Shown: in pieces, positions 31,382 through 39,580 of the stretch
Layout of the letters: every line of letters starts with the position of its first letter
Numbering within the stretch: the stretch's first letter is position 1
Source: Bacteroides rodentium JCM 16496
GTDB lineage: Bacteria; Bacteroidota; Bacteroidia; Bacteroidales; Bacteroidaceae
Assembly (NCBI RefSeq): GCF_000614125.1
Contig: NZ_BAKJ01000008.1
Location: forward strand, 1 to 64,000
Length of the DNA stretch: 64,000 nt
Direction of reading: 5' to 3'
Position numbers and translations under genes: made by a program
The notes under the pieces: generated by a model
Databases searched by the model: none
Seen by the model: only the letters and a program-made list of their open reading frames with translations
What the model was told of the DNA's origin: nothing

Positions 31382-32956
31382 ATGGCCAATAACAACGAAA
31401 TAGAGAGACGGAGAACGTTTGCGATTATCGCGCATCCGGATGCCGGTAAGACATCATTGACCGAGAAGTTGTTGCTTTTTGGTGGACAAATCCAGGTGGC
31501 GGGTGCCGTAAAGAGCAATAAGATAAAGAAGACGGCAACGTCGGACTGGATGGATATTGAAAAACAGCGTGGTATTTCCGTCACCACTTCTGTAATGGAG
31601 TTCGACTACCATGACTACAAGGTCAACATCCTCGATACTCCGGGTCACCAGGACTTTGCCGAAGATACCTACCGCACGCTGACGGCTGTGGACAGCGTTA
31701 TCATCGTGGTGGACGGTGCGAAAGGTGTGGAAACACAGACACGCAAGCTGATGGAGGTCTGTCGTATGCGTAATACGCCGGTGATTATCTTCATCAACAA
31801 GATGGACCGTGAAGCCAAAGACCCGTTCGACCTGCTGGACGAGCTGGAGGAGGAACTGCACATCCACGTGCGTCCCTTGACGTGGCCTATCGAGAGCGGT
31901 GTCCGTTTCAAGGGTGTCTACAATATCTACGAGCATAACCTCAACCTCTACCAGCCCAGCAAGCAGGTAGTGACGGAGAAGGTGGAAGTGGACATCCATA
32001 CCGAGGAGCTGGACAACCAGATTGGCGCCCAGCTGGCCGACAAGTTGCGCGGAGAATTGGAACTGATAGACGGTGTTTACCCCGAATTCGATAAGGAGGA
32101 ATACTTGAAAGGGGAGCTTGCTCCCGTATTCTTCGGTTCGGCACTGAATAATTTCGGTGTGCAGGAACTGCTGGATTGCTTTGTGGAGATTGCTCCCAGT
32201 CCCCGTCCCGTGAAGGCGGAAGAACGTGAGGTGGAGCCGGAAGAACCTAAATTTACCGGATTCATCTTTAAGATAACCGCCAATATCGACCCGAATCACC
32301 GTTCATGTATCGCTTTCTGCAAAATCTGTTCCGGGAAGTTTGTACGCAATGCCCCGTACTTGCATGTACGTCATGGCAAGACGATGCGTTTCTCGTCGCC
32401 TACGCAGTTCATGGCGCAGCGCAAGACAACTGTCGATGAGGCTTGGGCGGGAGATATTATCGGCCTGCCGGATAACGGTACGTTCAAGATTGGCGATACG
32501 CTGACCGAAGGCGAGGCGCTTCACTTCAAGGGACTTCCGAGTTTCTCTCCGGAGATGTTCAAGTACATTGAGAATGCCGATCCGATGAAGCAGAAACAGC
32601 TTGCCAAGGGTATCGACCAGTTGATGGACGAAGGTGTGGCGCAGTTGTTCGTCAACCAGTTCAACGGGCGTAAGATTATCGGTACGGTGGGGCAGTTGCA
32701 GTTCGAGGTCATCCAGTATCGTCTGGAGAATGAATACAGTGCGAAGTGCCGTTGGGAGCCACTCAGTCTGTATAAGGCCTGCTGGATTGAGAGCGATGAT
32801 GCGGCGGAGCTGGAAGCCTTCAAGAAGCGCAAATACCAGTACATGGCCAAAGACCGCGAGGGTAGGGATGTATTCCTGGCCGATAGCGGATATGTGTTGC
32901 AGATGGCGCAGATGGACTTCAAGCATATCAAGTTCCACTTTACGAGTGAGTTTTAA
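31382..32956 (+). CDS. prfC: Peptide chain release factor 3
   Basis: RF3, the GTPase that recycles RF1 and RF2 from ribosomes after stop codon reading; 524 residues, intact. G motifs: [19 protein letters not shown] (G1), [10 protein letters not shown] (G2), [16 protein letters not shown] (G3), NKMDRE (G4). The C-terminal RF3 domains are complete and end in KFHFTSEF. It starts 21 bases after rfbD and may share its transcript; a strong hairpin at 33011-33046 ends it. Confidence 0.95.
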   Translation: MANNNEIERRRTFAIIAHPDAGKTSLTEKLLLFGGQIQVAGAVKSNKIKKTATSDWMDIEKQRGISVTTSVMEFDYHDYKVNILDTPGHQDFAEDTYRTLTAVDSVIIVVDGAKGVETQTRKLMEVCRMRNTPVIIFINKMDREAKDPFDLLDELEEELHIHVRPLTWPIESGVRFKGVYNIYEHNLNLYQPSKQVVTEKVEVDIHTEELDNQIGAQLADKLRGELELIDGVYPEFDKEEYLKGELAPVFFGSALNNFGVQELLDCFVEIAPSPRPVKAEEREVEPEEPKFTGFIFKITANIDPNHRSCIAFCKICSGKFVRNAPYLHVRHGKTMRFSSPTQFMAQRKTTVDEAWAGDIIGLPDNGTFKIGDTLTEGEALHFKGLPSFSPEMFKYIENADPMKQKQLAKGIDQLMDEGVAQLFVNQFNGRKIIGTVGQLQFEVIQYRLENEYSAKCRWEPLSLYKACWIESDDAAELEAFKKRKYQYMAKDREGRDVFLADSGYVLQMAQMDFKHIKFHFTSEF

Positions 32957-33010
32957 GCGATATGATTTTTGCTGACTCACGACTATAAATAATGCAGGTC
33001 GAAGAGAAAG

Positions 33011-33052
33011 AAGAGGTACAAAGTAATGAAAAACTTTGTACCTCTTTATTTA
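33011..33052 (+). terminator. Terminator of prfC
   Basis: Perfect 14-base stem (33011-33024 with 33033-33046), loop AATGAAAA, then TATTTATT. It is 55 bases after the prfC stop and upstream of the toxin-antitoxin promoter. Confidence 0.85.
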
Positions 33053-33069
33053 TTGTGGGAAGAAAGTGT

Positions 33070-33077
33070 TACCTTTG
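33070..33077 (+). promoter_or_regulatory. -7 promoter element of the toxin-antitoxin pair
   Basis: TACCTTTG, a full match to TAnnTTTG, 24 bases before the ATG at 33102. No -33 TTTG with normal spacing. The AT-rich TATATAATATGCATTGATTATG between it and the start may be bound by the antitoxin, but that is a guess. Confidence 0.5.
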
Positions 33078-33101
33078 TTTTCTATATAATATGCATTGAT
33101 T

Positions 33102-33383
33102 ATGAAAACAGTTGAATTGGATGCTTGCCGAAATGAATTGGCTCGTGATATATTGGCTACTGACAATATGGAGGTGTTGCGGACGGTGCGTCGTGCTTAT
33201 CGTCGTGCGGTGGACCGGGCCAAGTTAAGAGCAGAGAAACTGAAGGTCGAGGAGCTTGCTCCTTATACGGTGGAGGAACTGGACGCACGGATTGATGAGG
33301 CGGAAACGGAGTTTGAAGCCGGAAAGGGAGTCGCGGCAGAAGTGGCGCATCAGCGTATGAAACAATTTATTGCGGGATTATGA
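33102..33383 (+). CDS. Antitoxin-like protein of a RelE/ParE-type pair
   Basis: 93 residues, charged and helical. The start ATG 33102 is preferred to a TTG six bases earlier. Helices such as VLRTVRRAYRRAVDRAKLRAE and LDARIDEAETEFEAGKGV fit the small antitoxins (addiction module component type) placed ahead of RelE/ParE toxins. Its stop overlaps the toxin start by four bases (ATGA at 33380), the usual coupling. No clear DNA-binding fold is visible, so the call rests on position and size. Confidence 0.65.
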   Translation: MKTVELDACRNELARDILATDNMEVLRTVRRAYRRAVDRAKLRAEKLKVEELAPYTVEELDARIDEAETEFEAGKGVAAEVAHQRMKQFIAGL

Positions 33384-33691
33384 GAGTTGAATGGTCATCT
33401 CGTGCCTTGCATGAATGGGAAAATACGTTACGCTATATTTTTCGTGAATTCGGCAGGAAAGCTGCCGAGGAGTTTGAGCGGGATATATTCCGGTGGGAGG
33501 AGCGTATAGCCGTAAATCTTGAGTTGGCTCATCAAGAACCTTTGCTGAAAAATCGGGCTAAATTTTATAGGGGATTGATTGTGAGTAAACATAATAAATT
33601 GATTTTCTATGTAGAAGAAGAGGTCGTTTACATTGCAGACCTTTGGGATATGCGCCGTGAACCTTCGCGGTTATCAAAACATTTAAAGTAA
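33380..33691 (+). CDS. RelE/ParE-family toxin
   Basis: 103 residues. The pattern WSSRALHEWENTLRYIFREFG, then a body with EPLLKNRAKFYRGLIVSKHNKLIFYV and IADLWDMRREP is typical of RelE/ParE toxins, which either cut mRNA at the ribosome or poison gyrase. The tail residues R/K-rich (SRLSKHLK) fit the fold. It is coupled to the antitoxin by a four-base overlap. Whether it is RelE- or ParE-like cannot be decided; the ParE-like C-terminal DWR-type motif is replaced by WDMRRE. The pair sits between prfC and a regulator gene and both are intact. Confidence 0.8.
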   Translation: MRVEWSSRALHEWENTLRYIFREFGRKAAEEFERDIFRWEERIAVNLELAHQEPLLKNRAKFYRGLIVSKHNKLIFYVEEEVVYIADLWDMRREPSRLSKHLK

Positions 33692-33744
33692 GCTCATTCC
33701 TTACCGATTTTACACCTTACTTATTATAAACACAAAATTTCAAG

Positions 33745-34770
33745 ATGAAGCACACCTCTTTCTTCCTCCTGCTCCTCCTCCTTTTAGGCCTGACAGCCTG
33801 CTCGAAATCTTCCGGTAAAGCTTTGATGAACTACGAACAGTCCCTCGTCCGTGCCGACTCACTGGTGCAGTGCGGTGCTGTCGACAGTGCCCAGACCGTC
33901 TGTTTGCTTTCCGACCTGCACCGTGAATACGAGCAAGTAAAGGAACTTTCCGGTGGAAGCCTTGTCCGTCTGAAGCCGGTCGATAGGCGGAAACAATTTC
34001 TGTGGGGTGTATTCACCGCTCTGATGATAGGCCTGAATGTATGGCTATCCATCAAGGACATCAAGTTCTCCAAAGAACGCAAGCACCGCCGTTATCTGGT
34101 CGGTTTGAGTGAGAATGAACAACGCCTGCGCAGCAATGAACGCGAACGTGAAGAGCTGGAAGAGTGCCTGCGGGAAATGTCCTTGACGGATGAAGAGCGG
34201 GAAGAGGTACGCCAGTCTCTGATGAACCTTATGGCGCACGGCCATCTGCTGCACGAAGAGAATGAATCTCTCCGTACCCGCCTCAAAGAGTACGACAAGC
34301 TCCCTTTGCCCCGGGAGCTGGAACTGCTTAGGCAGCAGGGAGAGCGCGCCAGCCTGCTGGGTAAGCAAGTGCAGGCACTTACTTCCACGCTGATAGATGG
34401 TGACGAGATGTTGGAACGCCTGCATCGCCAGCCTAAGTTTCTTACCGATGCCCAATGGAAATATCTTCGCGAACTTGCCGACCGTGTTTACAGTGGCTTC
34501 ACCCTTCACCTTGCCGAACGTTTCCCCCAGCTTACACCTGCCGACTCTCAGCTTTGCCTGCTGATGTGTCTACGCTTCAGCAATGCCGAAATTGCCACAC
34601 TGACGGCTGTTTCGCCTGCTTCCGTTTCCCAGCAGAAGTTCCGCTTGAAGAAGCGGCTGATGCAGACAGATGAGGAGCTGTTTCAGGGTGGGGAGACAGT
34701 GGACGCGGTGGTGTGCGGTTGCTGTTTACAATATCATGACAAAGTGTTGTCGCGAAATCGGGAAGCTTGA
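33745..34770 (+). CDS. Lipobox-bearing membrane regulator with coiled coil and C-terminal helix-turn-helix
   Basis: 341 residues, intact. A lipoprotein signal (MKHTSFFLLLLLLLGLTAC, Cys19) is followed by about 65 residues outside, a membrane helix near 92-108 (FLWGVFTALMIGLNVWLSI), a charged coiled coil (about 115-225) and a C-terminal DNA-binding-like domain (PADSQLCLLMCLRFSNAEIA, then TAVSPASVSQQKFRLKKRL), which looks like a LuxR/MerR-like helix-turn-helix. The C-terminus (YHDKVLSRN) is unremarkable. It resembles the DUF6377-type membrane regulators of Bacteroidetes in layout. If the lipid sits in the outer leaflet the HTH faces the cytoplasm, so it may be a one-component sensor. Its stop abuts a four-unit 22-bp array. 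No SusCD pair is nearby. Confidence 0.6.
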   Translation: MKHTSFFLLLLLLLGLTACSKSSGKALMNYEQSLVRADSLVQCGAVDSAQTVCLLSDLHREYEQVKELSGGSLVRLKPVDRRKQFLWGVFTALMIGLNVWLSIKDIKFSKERKHRRYLVGLSENEQRLRSNEREREELEECLREMSLTDEEREEVRQSLMNLMAHGHLLHEENESLRTRLKEYDKLPLPRELELLRQQGERASLLGKQVQALTSTLIDGDEMLERLHRQPKFLTDAQWKYLRELADRVYSGFTLHLAERFPQLTPADSQLCLLMCLRFSNAEIATLTAVSPASVSQQKFRLKKRLMQTDEELFQGGETVDAVVCGCCLQYHDKVLSRNREA

Positions 34771-34771
34771 T

Positions 34772-34859
34772 GGAGGTAGGCTTTGTCGTTAGATGAGGCA
34801 GCCTCTGTCGTTATGAGAGGCAATCTCAGTCGTTATGGAAGGCAACCACAGTCGTTATC
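34772..34859 (+). repeat. Four-unit 22-bp tandem array
   Basis: Four units with an exact period of 22 bases, at 34772, 34794, 34816 and 34838. The shared core is GTCGTTA at the end of each unit, at 34785, 34807, 34829 and 34851, preceded by a variable AGGCNNNC block (unit 2 forms GAGGC-A-GCCTC). It begins two bases after the stop of the HTH gene. Confidence 0.75.
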
Positions 34860-34869
34860 TTTGATTACC

Positions 34870-34902
34870 CCCGTCAGAACCCATTCTGGCAGGGATTTTT
34901 TA
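34870..34902 (+). terminator. Terminator after the 22-bp array
   Basis: Ten-pair stem with one bulge (34870-34879 with 34884-34894), loop CCCA, then ATTTTTT. It ends the transcript that carries the HTH gene and the array. Confidence 0.7.
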
Positions 34903-35238
34903 CTCCAGAATAACGAATTCGGTATTTGGAGCTACTTTGGTGGAATTGCGATAAAACACTACATGTTGTGGAGCTTTTAAAAAGTCGGTACGGCGGCAAA
35001 TGAATGTTTCCGGCTTTATTCGTTCACTGTTTTCTGCTATCCGGCTCTTGGGCTGCATGGTAGAGATGCTTTATCTTCCAGGTATTCATTATCAGTCCGT
35101 TACCTATACTCGTTGTAGAGATTCTTATGGTTTTCTTTATTTCCAGCTTTTGTTCTTGCTGTTATGCTGTAGAGTATCTGTTTTTGTAATTCATTGATTG
35201 ATTGTATTTTGCGTAAAGCTGTTGTAGAGGCTCTTTTC

Positions 35239-35269
35239 TTGTTTTCCCCTCTTGTGTACCCTAACTTTG
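35239..35269 (+). promoter_or_regulatory. Promoter of the HU-like gene
   Basis: TTG (35239-35241), 20 bases, TAACTTTG (35262-35269), a full match to the Bacteroides consensus. It predicts a leader of about 170 bases before the ATG at 35445. Confidence 0.7.
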
Positions 35270-35444
35270 CAACATCGAATTTGAGAAGAACGAAAGATTT
35301 AATCGTTGAGGCCTCACGGTGCATTTCTTTCTTCTATCTTCTTAAAAGAGACGGGACTTCGGTCAGTCCTTAACCCGACCGGTCAAAGCGGTGATGACAA
35401 GTTCGCTTGCAACTATTATCTATTTACTTAATACTTTATTAATT

Positions 35445-35957
35445 ATGTTTTATAAGAAAACTCAACAGAAAATCAATGGGTTGTGGTATCCTAAATCTAT
35501 TACATGGGGCAAAGCCATTACCACCAACCAGGTTGCGGACCAATTGGCATTACTCTCTACGGTGACCCGTGGTGATGCATATGCTATCGTCAAGAATCTG
35601 GGAAAGGTACTTTCGCTCTACATGGCACAAGGGCGTACGGTGAAAATAGACGGAGTGGGCACTTTCTATTATACGGCAGCTGCCAACAAGCAGGGAGTGC
35701 AGACATCCAAGGAGGTGAGCGCTTCTCAGATAGTAGGAGTGCGCGTCCGGTTCATTCCTGAGGTGGAACGCGATGTGAACAGTAAAGTGATTACCCGCAG
35801 TATGGTGGATAATAATATATGCTGGGAAGAGTGGGGCAAGACCTCTTCTTCCGGTGGCAGCAACCCCGATGGCGGCAACCAGGGCGGCAACGACGGCGAC
35901 CAGGGAGAGAACCCGCTGGCTGATTCTGCCCGTCCCGCCAATTGCCCCTTTTTTTGA
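35445..35957 (+). CDS. HU-family DNA-binding protein with acidic/glycine-rich tail
   Basis: 170 residues. The first 120 residues (MFYKKTQQKINGLWYPKSIT; RTVKIDGVGTFYY; VRVRFIPEVERDVNSK) fit the HU-like domain of Bacteroides histone-like proteins, which bend DNA. The rest is a low-complexity tail (SSSGGSNPDGGNQGGNDGDQGE) ending ADSARPANCPFF. The C run and T run at 35945-35955 next to the stop might hide a frameshift, because other members end in a longer acidic tail. ATG 35445 is preferred to 35391 since the residues before it do not fit the family. The gene has a long leader, and a hairpin at 35976-36012 follows. Confidence 0.8.
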   Translation: MFYKKTQQKINGLWYPKSITWGKAITTNQVADQLALLSTVTRGDAYAIVKNLGKVLSLYMAQGRTVKIDGVGTFYYTAAANKQGVQTSKEVSASQIVGVRVRFIPEVERDVNSKVITRSMVDNNICWEEWGKTSSSGGSNPDGGNQGGNDGDQGENPLADSARPANCPFF

Positions 35958-35975
35958 CATAAATGGGGCATTATA

Positions 35976-36015
35976 CACTTCCCGTACCACCTCTCCGGTA
36001 GTGCGGGAAGTGACG
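35976..36015 (+). terminator. Hairpin after the HU-like gene
   Basis: CACTTCCCG (35976-35984) pairs perfectly with 36004-36012; inside is a second small pairing ACCACCTCTCCGGTAGT. A weak T tract (ACGTTTTA) follows. It probably ends the HU transcript. Confidence 0.65.
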
Positions 36016-36117
36016 TTTTAGCATCTTTTATTATTTTTTACCACCTTTCTTTAATGGATAATCGCTAATTTCGAACGATTTTTTTTAAATCCCACGGAAT
36101 AACTAATAAATTATAAT

Positions 36118-36375
36118 ATGGAAAACTTGAACATAGCGTTTCTGCTGATGGTGGTAGGTATGGCAACAGTCTTTGCTATCCTGCTGATTGTTATTAACTT
36201 AGGGAAAGCTCTTATTGCATTGGTGAATAAATATGCGCCCGAAGAGGTGGCACCGGCCAAGGCTGCGGCAAATGGTCCTGCACCTGTCCCCGGTAATATT
36301 TTGGCGGCTATCAGTGCTGCCGTTACAGTGGTGACACAAGGTAAGGGTAAGGTAGCTAAGGTAGAAAAAATCTGA
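36118..36375 (+). CDS. oadG: Sodium-pumping decarboxylase, gamma subunit
   Basis: 85 residues. One membrane helix (about residues 6-28, FLLMVVGMATVFAILLIVIN), then NLGKALIALVNKYAPEE and an Ala/Pro linker. This is the OadG layout: an inner-membrane anchor that holds the alpha and beta subunits together. It starts the operon oadG-oadA-oadB, with 45 bases before oadA. Only a weak -7 element (TAATTTCG at 36066-36073) is seen upstream. Size is near the family norm. Confidence 0.85.
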   Translation: MENLNIAFLLMVVGMATVFAILLIVINLGKALIALVNKYAPEEVAPAKAAANGPAPVPGNILAAISAAVTVVTQGKGKVAKVEKI

Positions 36376-36420
36376 AACAATAATCTTATATAAAAACAAA
36401 AACACACCGAATAATTTAGT

Positions 36421-38259
36421 ATGAAAAAAGAAATTAAATTCAGCTTGGTATTCAGGGACATGTGGCAGAGTGCCGGAAAATATGTGCCCCGCGTTGACCA
36501 GCTGGTGAAAGTAGCTCCCGCCATCATCGAGATGGGTTGTTTTGCGCGCGTGGAAACCAATGGCGGAGGTTTTGAACAAGTAAATCTGCTGTTTGGAGAG
36601 AACCCGAATAAAGCCGTGCGCGAGTGGACGAAGCCGTTCCATGAAGCCGGCATCCAGACCCACATGTTGGACCGTGCCCTGAATGGCCTCCGCATGAGTC
36701 CCGTGCCTGCCGATGTGCGCAAGCTGTTCTATAAGGTGAAGAAAGCGCAGGGTACGGACATCACGCGTACCTTCTGCGGTCTGAATGATACCCGCAATAT
36801 CATCCCTTCCATCGGTTATGCACACGATGCCGGAATGATTTCCCAATGCTCGCTTTGCATCACCCATTCACCCATCCATACCGTAGAATACTACACGAAT
36901 ATGGCTTTGAAGCTTATCAAGGCAGGTGCCGACGAAATCTGTATCAAGGATATGGCAGGCATCGGACGTCCGGTTTCTCTGGGTAAGATTGTGGCCAATA
37001 TCAAGGCAGCGCATCCCGATATTCCTATCCAGTACCATAGCCATGCGGGGCCCGGTTTCAATATGGCAAGCATCCTTGAAGTGTGCGAAGCGGGTTGCGA
37101 CTATATCGACGTAGGCATGGAACCGCTTTCCTGGGGTACGGGACATGCCGACTTGCTCAGTGTGCAGGCCATGCTGAAGGATGCAGGCTTCCAGGTGCCC
37201 GAAGTCAATATGGAGGCATATATGAAAGTACGCGCACTCATCCAGGAGTTCATGGACGACTTCCTTGGCTTGTACATCAGCCCGCGCAACCGCCTGATGA
37301 ACTCCCTGCTGATTGGTCCCGGACTGCCGGGTGGCATGATGGGCAGTCTGATGGCAGACTTGGAATCCAATCTGGAGTCCATCAACAAATACAAGGCAAA
37401 ACGCAACCTGCCCTTCATGAAGCAGGATGAGCTGCTCATCAAGTTGTTCAACGAAGTGGCATATGTTTGGCCGCGCGTAGGTTATCCCCCGTTGGTGACT
37501 CCGTTCAGCCAGTACGTCAAGAACCTTTCCATGATGAATGTCATTGCTATGGAGAAGGGCAAGGAACGCTGGGGTATGATTGCTGATGATATTTGGGATA
37601 TGCTGCTGGGCAAAGCTGGTAAGTTGCCGGGTGAATTGGCACCTGAACTTATCGAGAAAGCAGAGCGCGAAGGACGCAAGTTCTTTACCGGTAATCCGCA
37701 GGACAACTATCCCGATGCTCTGGACAAGTACCGCAAGCTGATGAAGGAGAACAAGTGGGAATTGGGCGAGGACGATGAAGAACTCTTCGAATACGCCATG
37801 CACCCGGCTCAATACGAGGCTTACAAGAGTGGAAAGGCCAAACAGGACTTCCTGGGGGATGTGGAAAAACGCCGTGCCGAACGCGACAAGTCTCCGCTGG
37901 ACGATGCCAAACCCAAGACGCTTACCGTGCAGGTGGACGGTCAGGCTTACCGCGTGACAGTGGCATACGGCGACATCGACCTGCCTGCTTCGGCCACCGA
38001 TAAAGTGACCGCTCCCCCTGTAGGCGAAGGTCAGGACGTTCCGGCTCCGCTTGAAGGCAAATTCTTCTTGACAAAGAATGCGCAGGAAACTCCGTTGAAA
38101 GTGGGTGATAAGGTGAAGAGTGGTGACCTTCTCTGCTATATCGAAGCTATGAAGACATACAATGCCATCCGTGCAGACTTTGATGGAACGGTTGTTGCCA
38201 TCTGCGTCAATCCGGGTGACTCTGTTTCTGAAGATGATGTATTAATGAAGATAGGATAA
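36421..38259 (+). CDS. oadA: Oxaloacetate decarboxylase alpha subunit (carboxyltransferase plus biotin carrier)
   Basis: 612 residues, intact. The N-terminal 480 residues form the carboxyltransferase barrel: FSLVFRDMWQSAGKY, CIKDMAGIGRPVSLG, IQYHSHAGPGFNMAS, with the metal-binding Asp and His. A Pro/Ala linker and a biotinyl domain follow, with the biotin site Lys578 in CYIEAMKTYNAI. The enzyme moves CO2 from oxaloacetate (or methylmalonyl-CoA in related complexes) to biotin and then to OadB, where decarboxylation drives Na+ export. The stop overlaps the oadB start by one base (TAATG at 38257). Substrate is by family; a pyruvate carboxylase subunit B role is the alternative. Confidence 0.9.
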   Translation: MKKEIKFSLVFRDMWQSAGKYVPRVDQLVKVAPAIIEMGCFARVETNGGGFEQVNLLFGENPNKAVREWTKPFHEAGIQTHMLDRALNGLRMSPVPADVRKLFYKVKKAQGTDITRTFCGLNDTRNIIPSIGYAHDAGMISQCSLCITHSPIHTVEYYTNMALKLIKAGADEICIKDMAGIGRPVSLGKIVANIKAAHPDIPIQYHSHAGPGFNMASILEVCEAGCDYIDVGMEPLSWGTGHADLLSVQAMLKDAGFQVPEVNMEAYMKVRALIQEFMDDFLGLYISPRNRLMNSLLIGPGLPGGMMGSLMADLESNLESINKYKAKRNLPFMKQDELLIKLFNEVAYVWPRVGYPPLVTPFSQYVKNLSMMNVIAMEKGKERWGMIADDIWDMLLGKAGKLPGELAPELIEKAEREGRKFFTGNPQDNYPDALDKYRKLMKENKWELGEDDEELFEYAMHPAQYEAYKSGKAKQDFLGDVEKRRAERDKSPLDDAKPKTLTVQVDGQAYRVTVAYGDIDLPASATDKVTAPPVGEGQDVPAPLEGKFFLTKNAQETPLKVGDKVKSGDLLCYIEAMKTYNAIRADFDGTVVAICVNPGDSVSEDDVLMKIG

Positions 38260-39493
38260 TGGAAGATATATTTGCAAAACTCTATGATATGACGGCCTTC
38301 AGCAACATCATTGCCGATCCGTCGTTCCTCGTGATGTATGCCATCGCTTTCATCCTGCTTTATTTAGGCATCAAGAAGCACTACGAACCACTGTTGCTGG
38401 TGCCCATCGCTTTCGGTGTGCTCATCGCCAACTTCCCCGGTGGTGATATGGGTGTGATTCAGGCAGATGAAAACGGAATGGTTATGGTAGGCGGGGTGAT
38501 GAAGAATATCTGGGAGATGCCGTTGCACGAAATAGCCCACGACCTCGGACTGATGAACTTCATCTACTATATGTTGATTAAGACCGGCTTCTTGCTCCTG
38601 TCATCTTTATGGGTGTGGGTGCGTTGACAGATTTTGGCCCGATGCTCCGCAACTTGCGCCTCTCCATCTTCGGTGCGGCTGCCCAGTTAGGAATCTTTAC
38701 CGTACTGCTTTGTGCCGTATTGATGGGCTTTACCCCTAAAGAAGCAGGTGCATTGGGCATTATCGGTGGTGCCGATGGACCTACGGCTATCTTTACTACC
38801 ATTAAGCTGGCTCCTCATTTGCTGGGGCCGATTGCCATTGCAGCTTATTCCTACATGGCGCTGGTGCCTGTCATCATTCCGATGGTAGTGAAACTGTTCT
38901 GCACCAAGAAGGAACTGATGATTAATATGAAGGAGCAAGAGAAACTTTATCCTTCAAAGACTGAAATCAAGAACTTGCGTGTATTGAAGATTATCTTCCC
39001 GATTGCAGTGACTACGATTGTTGCCTTGTTTGTACCTACGGCAGTACCTTTGATTGGTATGCTGATGTTCGGTAACTTGATTAAGGAAATCGGTTCTGAT
39101 ACAAGCCGTTTGTTTGATGCGGCAGCCAATAGTATCATGAATGCGGCTACCATCTTCTTGGGATTGAGTGTCGGTGCCACGATGACCAGTGAGGCATTCT
39201 TGAATTGGACGACTATCGGTATTGTGATTGGTGGTTTCCTGGCATTTGCATTGTCCATTACGGGAGGTATTTTCTTTGTGAAGCTGTTCAATCTGTTTAG
39301 CAAGAAGAAGATTAATCCGTTGATTGGTGCTACCGGCCTGAGTGCCGTGCCCATGGCAAGCCGCGTCTGCAATGATATTGCAACGAAGTATGACCCGAAA
39401 AACCATGTACTGAATTACTGTATGTCCAGTAATATTTCCGGTGTAATCGGCTCGGCTGTTGCGGCGGGTGTACTGATTTCATTCCTGGGATAA
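38259..39493 (+). CDS. oadB: Oxaloacetate decarboxylase beta subunit (Na+ pump), one frameshift
   Basis: 411 residues after repair, about nine membrane helices. The conserved GGADGPTAIFTT (near residue 170), with the Na+-path Asp, and SNNI/ASRVCNDIATKYDPKNH near the C-terminus identify OadB, which decarboxylates carboxybiotin and exports sodium. One C is lost near 38597: KTGFLLP continues as VIFMGVGALTDFGPML. It is translationally coupled to oadA and is followed by a strong hairpin (39520-39560). The three genes make a complete gamma-alpha-beta complex. Confidence 0.92.
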
Positions 39494-39519
39494 ACTTGTC
39501 AGTAAGAAAAAGATAAAGA

Positions 39520-39560
39520 AACTCCGGTATGGCTTTGTAAAGCTATGCCGGAGTTTTTTA
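39520..39560. terminator. Bidirectional terminator between oadB and tolC-like gene
   Basis: A 15-base stem (39520-39534 with 39541-39555, one mismatch) with a six-base loop and T tracts on both sides, TTTTTTATATAG on the plus strand. It serves the convergent oad and efflux operons. Confidence 0.85.
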
Positions 39561-39580
39561 TATAGTTTTTGGGGAGTATT

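Larger units (their letters stand above)
34771..35444. other. Gene-free stretch: 22-bp array, terminator, HU promoter and long leader
   Basis: No convincing gene in 674 bases. In order: the 22-bp array (34772-34859), a terminator (34870-34902), about 330 bases with no recognised feature, then the promoter of the HU-like gene (35239-35269) and a leader of about 170 bases. Small frames at 35000-35197 and 35100-35324 (minus) have no recognisable product. Confidence 0.6.

Noticed and set aside
34772..34859. CRISPR array
   Set aside because: Exact 22-base period with no spacers of a different sequence and no cas genes.
35100..35324. 74-codon minus-strand frame upstream of the HU-like gene
   Set aside because: It has no recognisable domain and overlaps the HU promoter.
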